Source: a virus
Direction: 5' to 3' (one strand)
Virus record (IMG/VR): IMGVR_UViG_3300023223_000225
Span: 1-35,498 of that record
DNA: 35,498 nucleotides
This document shows, piece by piece, positions 31,897 through 35,498 of the stretch. The notes under the pieces were generated by a model that was not told where the DNA came from, did not search any database, and saw only the letters and a list, made by a program, of their open reading frames with translations. The position numbers were made by a program, and so were the translations under genes. Position 1 is the first letter of the stretch, and each line of letters starts with the position of its first letter.

Positions 31897-32496
31897 CTAC
31901 ATTCCTCCTACACCCGACACAAAATTGTAAATGTGCTGGTGCTTTTGAGACATTTCCGTAAACGTGTGGCTAGAGATCGAATGCGTATGACCGTCGATAT
32001 CCGATGGAGTTGTGCCGCCCGTCAGTACGCGACCGTCATCATCGAGCAGCACGAAAAATCCGTGCGTATGCCCGTCAGCACGATCAACTGCGGTCTGGCC
32101 GAATCTTGTGGTTTCGATAGGCACATTCACGTCTAGCTCAAAGAACTTGACCATGGCCTCATACGAAAATCCATTGATATCGCCGCGTAGCACGGCATTC
32201 CAAACTTCGTCTTCCATGATATGCATTCCCACCACCCAACTACCGGGAACGAAATCTGGATCGCCATCTCTGGCGATGAAGCTCTCAACCACTGCAACTT
32301 GTGTGTCGCTGACATCCTCATTGTCGTGCTCTACGTTGATGCCGAATCCATTCATCATAAAACCGTAGGCGAATTCCCTTACCGAGAGTTTGGTGTGTAG
32401 ATCACCAAACACATTCGGCTGGTCGGGTATCAATACCTCCCCGTAAACCAACCGTTCGTGGCCTTCGTCATCCCTTTGAAAAACACGTAAACTCAT
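31897..32496 (-). CDS. Prohead protease, XkdF-like
   Basis: 199 aa. The core VYGEVLIPDQPNVFGDL, then FAYGFMMNGFGINVEHDN, AVVESFIARDG, PGSWVVGMHIMEDEVWNAVL and INGFSYEAM matches the putative serine protease family XkdF (PBSX). His57 and Ser72 sit where the family has its catalytic His and Ser. The C-terminal extension (residues 135-190) adds two DGHTH motifs (141-145 and 168-172), which may bind metal. Known role: cuts scaffold and other head proteins during maturation. It lies before the scaffold gene as expected. No strong ribosome site; it is preceded by an 18-base inverted repeat. Confidence 0.7.
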   Translation of the reverse strand: MSLRVFQRDDEGHERLVYGEVLIPDQPNVFGDLHTKLSVREFAYGFMMNGFGINVEHDNEDVSDTQVAVVESFIARDGDPDFVPGSWVVGMHIMEDEVWNAVLRGDINGFSYEAMVKFFELDVNVPIETTRFGQTAVDRADGHTHGFFVLLDDDGRVLTGGTTPSDIDGHTHSISSHTFTEMSQKHQHIYNFVSGVGGM

Positions 32497-32514
32497 TTTG
32501 CACTCAATTGCAAA
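32497..32514. promoter_or_regulatory. Inverted repeat TTTGCA-N6-TGCAAA, copy 2
   Basis: TTTGCACTCAATTGCAAA. It fills exactly the 18 bases between the stop of the propeller gene (32515) and the ATG of the protease gene (32496). It differs from copy 1 (28251-28268) only in two spacer bases. Confidence 0.4.
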
Positions 32515-33522
32515 CTACTGAGAGCTTGCGCCCTGGCTGTTCAGCAGAACCGATCCGTATTTACCGTTACCGGAAAGATCGTCTTGATAGTTCAGAGGCG
32601 ATCCCCACCACGCACTACCGTCAACGGTGTGCCAGCAAACTAACCTCGGATCGATGGTGTCTACCGTGAATGAACTGTTGAACCCTCTGCGATGCGTTTT
32701 CGATCCATCCCACAGCCACTTACCAGGACCGCTTATAGTGAAATTTATAGTTGCTGCGGCTTGGCCGCCTGGACGTATGGTGGCTGATTCTTTCCATGAC
32801 GAGAGATCGGCTAAGTCATCATTGAAGTACAGGAAATTTCCGGTGTTCTGGAACATACCGAAAAGATTGCCATTGCCGTCAACGAACATGGCATCGCGAT
32901 CATCCATGCGCAACCATGGTGCCGCCGCATGCGTTAGCACTGAACTGAGAGCAGCAACGCCATCGGCGCTTACCTCGATACCACCAGTCGTTGTATCGAC
33001 ATCCCAAACGACCAATCCGTACACCGGATGGATGAGAAAATCCATCTCGACAGCGGCGTTGTCATGGAATGAAACCCAATTGTCGCCATTATCGGTGGAC
33101 TTCCATAGCTCGTTTTGCGCACCAGTATCTAGGCGTAGGTGCCACCACGCATTGAGGCCGTACGCGAAGTGGGGTACTCCTCTTGTGGGATCCCATCCAG
33201 TGCCTCCAGCAATGCCCGTGGTGCGCGCCCAACTGTCGCCACCATCGGTGCTACGGAATTGTCCATCCGCACCGGCAAGTTCATCGACCAGGATGATGTA
33301 GGTATCTACGCCATCCCAAGATGGCAGGATATAAGTCTCGCCGTTCAACGGCACAAAGTTGGCGAGTTCAATCCATGTGAGGCCGCCGTCATTACTGACT
33401 TTGACGATTACGTTGCCGCCACCAATCCAATCGTCTTGCGCGATGGACAGTCGATGTGTCGCGTCGTAGACACGATCAAAGAGCAGTACGCCCGGTACGT
33501 TAAGCGGCGGCAGAGGCAACAT
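32515..33522 (-). CDS. Asp-box (BNR) beta-propeller protein
   Basis: 335 aa with three Asp-boxes, SNDGGLTW (43-50), STDGGDSW (91-98) and STDNGDNW (142-149), each followed by the strand pattern of a propeller blade. These boxes occur in sialidases and in many non-enzymatic propellers. I see no sialidase Arg triad, so a binding role is more likely. Residues 180-335 hold two more blade-like regions without boxes (WLRMDDRDAMFVDGNGN). The ATG has AGGAG eight bases upstream and overlaps the end of the radical SAM gene by 23 bases. Unusual in a head gene cluster; it may continue the blade pattern that starts in the 110-aa protein. Confidence 0.75.
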   Translation of the reverse strand: MLPLPPLNVPGVLLFDRVYDATHRLSIAQDDWIGGGNVIVKVSNDGGLTWIELANFVPLNGETYILPSWDGVDTYIILVDELAGADGQFRSTDGGDSWARTTGIAGGTGWDPTRGVPHFAYGLNAWWHLRLDTGAQNELWKSTDNGDNWVSFHDNAAVEMDFLIHPVYGLVVWDVDTTTGGIEVSADGVAALSSVLTHAAAPWLRMDDRDAMFVDGNGNLFGMFQNTGNFLYFNDDLADLSSWKESATIRPGGQAAATINFTISGPGKWLWDGSKTHRRGFNSSFTVDTIDPRLVCWHTVDGSAWWGSPLNYQDDLSGNGKYGSVLLNSQGASSQ

Positions 33523-34561
33523 GGGGCAAACTCCTATACAGAGGGATCTTGCGATCTACCTTCTGAGTCGGGCACTTGTTCGGGAAGTGACCTGGGATCT
33601 TGTGTCCGCAGTTCACGCACTCATCCACCACGGGGCCGTGACAATGGACCAATCTGTGCGAGTCGCGGGAGATGACTGAATGGCCGCACTCTGGGCAGTA
33701 CGTAGTTTGCATCGACGTAACGTTCACATTGCCAAGGTAAACGTACTTTAGGCCGACGTTCCTCGCTTCGTTGTACGCTAATGCAAGTACCGACATGTCC
33801 GTCACTTCGATACCAGTTAGTCGATGCGCTGGTCTCGCTGCTGCAAAACGGAGCGGTACTTGTTCCCCCAAATTCTCCAGGTGCCATTCGCAGTACCTCT
33901 TGATTTCTTCGGAACCCCAGTTGTGGTCAGTGACCATGGTGATGGTGACTTCCAACCACACACCGTGCTCGATGACTTCACGCATGAAATCAAACGCGAT
34001 GTGCGAATGTCGCTCCGGTGCGCGCGTGATCTCTTTGAAGATGTCCGGATACAAACCCTTGGGGCTGCACTCGACAGCATCAACATGCTCCAACAAAAAA
34101 TTCGATGTTAGATGGGTCATGTAACCGGCCGTGGCAATGGTAGTCTTGATGCCCATCGGTGCACACATATTCGCTACGTCTACGACGTATTCCGGCATGA
34201 TGGCTGGATCGTTGAACGTGAAGAGAACGCCATCGCAGCCATTCGCTTTCGCAAACGATGGCACGGCAACAGGCAGCAGTGTGCGCAGTTGCCCCGAAAG
34301 CTCATCTCGCGATTGCGAAAAACGCGAGTTATGGCACATCATGCAGCCGAGATTGCAACCGAGACTACCGAGCATCAACACGGTACTGCCCGGTGCGAAA
34401 TGTTCGAAGTGAATTTCGACTGGACCTTTGTAGACAGGGAACACTTGTGCGTAGAGATCGTGCACGACTTTGCCGTTCTGGTTCGAACGTACGCGACAGC
34501 GTCCGACTTGACCTTCATCAAGTTCGCAGTAGTACGGACAAATTGTGCAAGTCGTTTTCAC
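33500..34561 (-). CDS. amrS: AmrS-type radical SAM enzyme (AmmeMemoRadiSam family)
   Basis: 353 aa, start GTG. Radical SAM motif C-x3-C-x2-C at C69, C73, C76 (GCNLGCMMCHN). N-terminal Cys set C5, C8, C12, C22 followed by LDEGQVGRCRVRSNQNG, the usual AmrS start. HFAPGS (54-59), FTFNDPAIMPEY (114-125), VDAVECSPKG (160-169), LRFAAARPAHRL (237-248), GLKYVYLGNV (270-279) follow in family order. The C-terminal zinc-ribbon-like part has CPECG (289-293) and CVNCG (315-319), ending in KIPG. Length and motif order match cellular AmrS, related to pyruvate formate-lyase activating enzymes. In cells AmrS is associated with Memo and AMMECR1 proteins; neither is present here. I cannot state its substrate. 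It may act on a host molecule or a virion protein (inference). It lies between two Asp-box genes. Confidence 0.9.
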   Translation of the reverse strand: MKTTCTICPYYCELDEGQVGRCRVRSNQNGKVVHDLYAQVFPVYKGPVEIHFEHFAPGSTVLMLGSLGCNLGCMMCHNSRFSQSRDELSGQLRTLLPVAVPSFAKANGCDGVLFTFNDPAIMPEYVVDVANMCAPMGIKTTIATAGYMTHLTSNFLLEHVDAVECSPKGLYPDIFKEITRAPERHSHIAFDFMREVIEHGVWLEVTITMVTDHNWGSEEIKRYCEWHLENLGEQVPLRFAAARPAHRLTGIEVTDMSVLALAYNEARNVGLKYVYLGNVNVTSMQTTYCPECGHSVISRDSHRLVHCHGPVVDECVNCGHKIPGHFPNKCPTQKVDRKIPLYRSLPHVASAAA

Positions 34562-34563
34562 GA

Positions 34564-34896
34564 TTAGGTGCCGCCAACCACGATGATGTCGCCTACAGCT
34601 TGGACAGCCCCGGCAATCGGACTACCCACGCTATCGGGAGAGACCAATGTCGATTTGAATGACTGCCCGCCATCTAAACTAAACAAGACAGTCACATCAC
34701 CGGAACTCGCTTCCAAATCTCTATAGTAGATTCGGCCGCCAGTCGAACCGGCACCCCCACCTAGTAACCAATCATCGACACTGGCTGTCCCGTTACCGAG
34801 ATAGATGTCGCCGTTGTTCGAATCGATGTAGTGCGCACCGATACTCGGCGGCGCTTCTGTTGGCGGGCCTGCCTGTTCTACAACATGTTGTGCCAT
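34564..34896 (-). CDS. Asp-box containing small protein, possibly a separated propeller N-terminus
   Basis: 110 aa. Residues 18-45 (SIGAHYIDSNNGDIYLGN, then DDWLLGGG) resemble fibre N-terminal segments, a common Y-I-D-x-x-x-G-D-I-Y-L element. Residues 65-110 are one blade of an Asp-box propeller: VTVLFSLDGGQSFKS (68-82; box at 73-80) followed by AVQAVGDIIVVGGT, where the frame stops. A complete blade would continue with the next box after V-V-G-G-T. The next such sequence is in the 335-aa gene, past the radical SAM gene. The ATG overlaps the portal stop (TAATG) with GAGG eight bases upstream. Confidence 0.6.
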   Translation of the reverse strand: MAQHVVEQAGPPTEAPPSIGAHYIDSNNGDIYLGNGTASVDDWLLGGGAGSTGGRIYYRDLEASSGDVTVLFSLDGGQSFKSTLVSPDSVGSPIAGAVQAVGDIIVVGGT

Positions 34897-35498
34897 TACT
34901 TTGCCCTCGATGGCCTTTGTCGAGTCTGTTCTTTTGCGACACCGCCCGTGCTACCGGGATCGATATCTCCCTCGACTTCTTTGGTGTCTTTATCCTTCAA
35001 TTCTTGTTCTTCGTTACTGGAACTGGCAGGACGGCCCGTAGGCGGCATCGTATCGCTGCGCCCGAGACCCTTGAGCGTCATGGAGATTGGTTGGTCCATG
35101 AATAACTCATGGCCCTCCGCGCCTTCCTCTGGGTACTCTGGGATGGAAAGCTCCATCGCTTCGTTGATAGCGAGTTGCGCGTTGCGTGGCGTAAGTGCCC
35201 CCATCACGTTTGCAGCCGTCAAGGTTTTGATCACCTGTTCCGGCGCAGTGATCTGCGGTCCCTTGGATTCCAATTTGACAGTCTGGAGATTGAGGCCGGT
35301 CACTGCGTTGACAAATCTCTTGTTTAGAGTTTCGTCATGGCGACGACGTTCCGGTAAGAACACTTGCTGCTCAGCGATGAAGGCACTCACATTGGCTGTC
35401 GCAAACGTAATGTCCTGTGCTTTACCGATTAGTACTGGAGGGAGACGGAACGCCGATTGGATTTTTGCTTGGTTGGCCTCATCGTACTCTGAGAACAG
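34896..35498 (-). CDS. Portal protein, C-terminal part (cut by window edge)
   Basis: 200 codons visible, open at the window edge. The frame is open across 35391-35498 and codes AFRLPPVLIGKAQDITFATA just before a GTG at 35390, so that GTG is internal, not a start. The visible part (RLPPVLIGKAQDITF, EQQVFLPERRRHDETLNKRF, ANVMGALTPRNAQLAINEAM) matches the clip and crown end of HK97/PBSX-type portals: an R-(L/V)-P-P-V-L-(I/V)-G motif and a final TPxxAxxxxNEAME helix. The last 60 residues are Glu/Asp/Lys/Gly-rich and disordered. The portal forms the dodecameric DNA channel at one capsid corner. A terminase gene is expected further right. Confidence 0.9.
   Translation of the reverse strand: MFSEYDEANQAKIQSAFRLPPVLIGKAQDITFATANVSAFIAEQQVFLPERRRHDETLNKRFVNAVTGLNLQTVKLESKGPQITAPEQVIKTLTAANVMGALTPRNAQLAINEAMELSIPEYPEEGAEGHELFMDQPISMTLKGLGRSDTMPPTGRPASSSNEEQELKDKDTKEVEGDIDPGSTGGVAKEQTRQRPSRAK

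Noticed and set aside
32515-33522. Sialidase activity for the Asp-box protein
   Set aside because: Asp-boxes alone do not show sialidase. I find no Arg triad or Tyr/Glu pair arrangement, so only a propeller is claimed.
35391-35498. GTG at 35390 as the true start of the last gene
   Set aside because: The frame continues open to the window edge and codes a typical portal segment (RLPPVLIGKAQDITF), so the gene is cut by the window.
1-35498. CRISPR arrays, tRNA genes, insertion sequences, integrase or attachment sites
   Set aside because: Read for on both strands; no spaced direct repeats, cloverleaf-like sequence, transposase or recombinase motifs were seen.

Overview
The window is a late structural (virion morphogenesis) segment of a tailed double-stranded DNA phage or prophage. 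All 37 to 38 genes I support lie on the minus strand, so transcription and gene order read from high to low coordinates. One major tail protein, a 1354-residue tape measure and no tail sheath point to a siphovirus with a long flexible tail. No integrase, terminase, replication gene, tRNA or CRISPR array is present. The host cannot be named from the sequence. The many small Trp/Tyr-rich modules that resemble carbohydrate-binding domains suggest a polysaccharide-coated or biofilm-living bacterial host (inference).

Head module (35498 to 26061): a portal protein cut by the window edge; a 110-aa protein; an AmrS-type radical SAM enzyme (AmmeMemoRadiSam family); an Asp-box beta-propeller protein; an XkdF-like prohead protease; a 613-aa probable scaffold; an HK97-fold major capsid protein; a probable capsid decoration protein; a Lys-rich tailed protein; and head-tail connector, virion-morphogenesis and tail-terminator genes. 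The 110-aa protein also carries an Asp-box and ends in mid-blade. The AmrS gene may therefore sit inside what was once one propeller gene.

Tail module (26035 to 10346): the tail tube protein carries an inserted putative carbohydrate-binding module. Four adjacent paralogues follow, two of them with lectin-like C-termini, then two unknown proteins. A tail assembly chaperone has a lambda G/GT-like -1 frameshift at an A AAT TTT / T TTT TTC slippery run. After it come the tape measure and a set of distal and minor tail proteins. One of these, the IEQ-repeat/RVEAEEG protein, appears split by a +1 frame change near 13291.

Tip, fibre and exit module (10343 to 24): a 1042-aa tip or fibre protein with four Trp-rich repeats, several proteins with short collagen-like stretches, a C1q/TNF-like fibre, and a DUF4376-like protein. 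Then come two small membrane proteins (41 and 99 aa), possible lysis genes. The last gene encodes a secreted Gln/Gly-rich protein that may have its own promoter.

Genes are tightly packed, often with ATGA/TAATG overlaps. No gap exceeds about 120 bases. The longer gaps hold terminator-like hairpins around the genes for the most abundant virion proteins (capsid, decoration, tube), or the putative promoter at 1081-1109. The most unusual points are the phage-borne AmrS enzyme, its position inside a propeller locus, and the spread of one carbohydrate-binding-like module through at least four unrelated tail proteins, including the tail tube.
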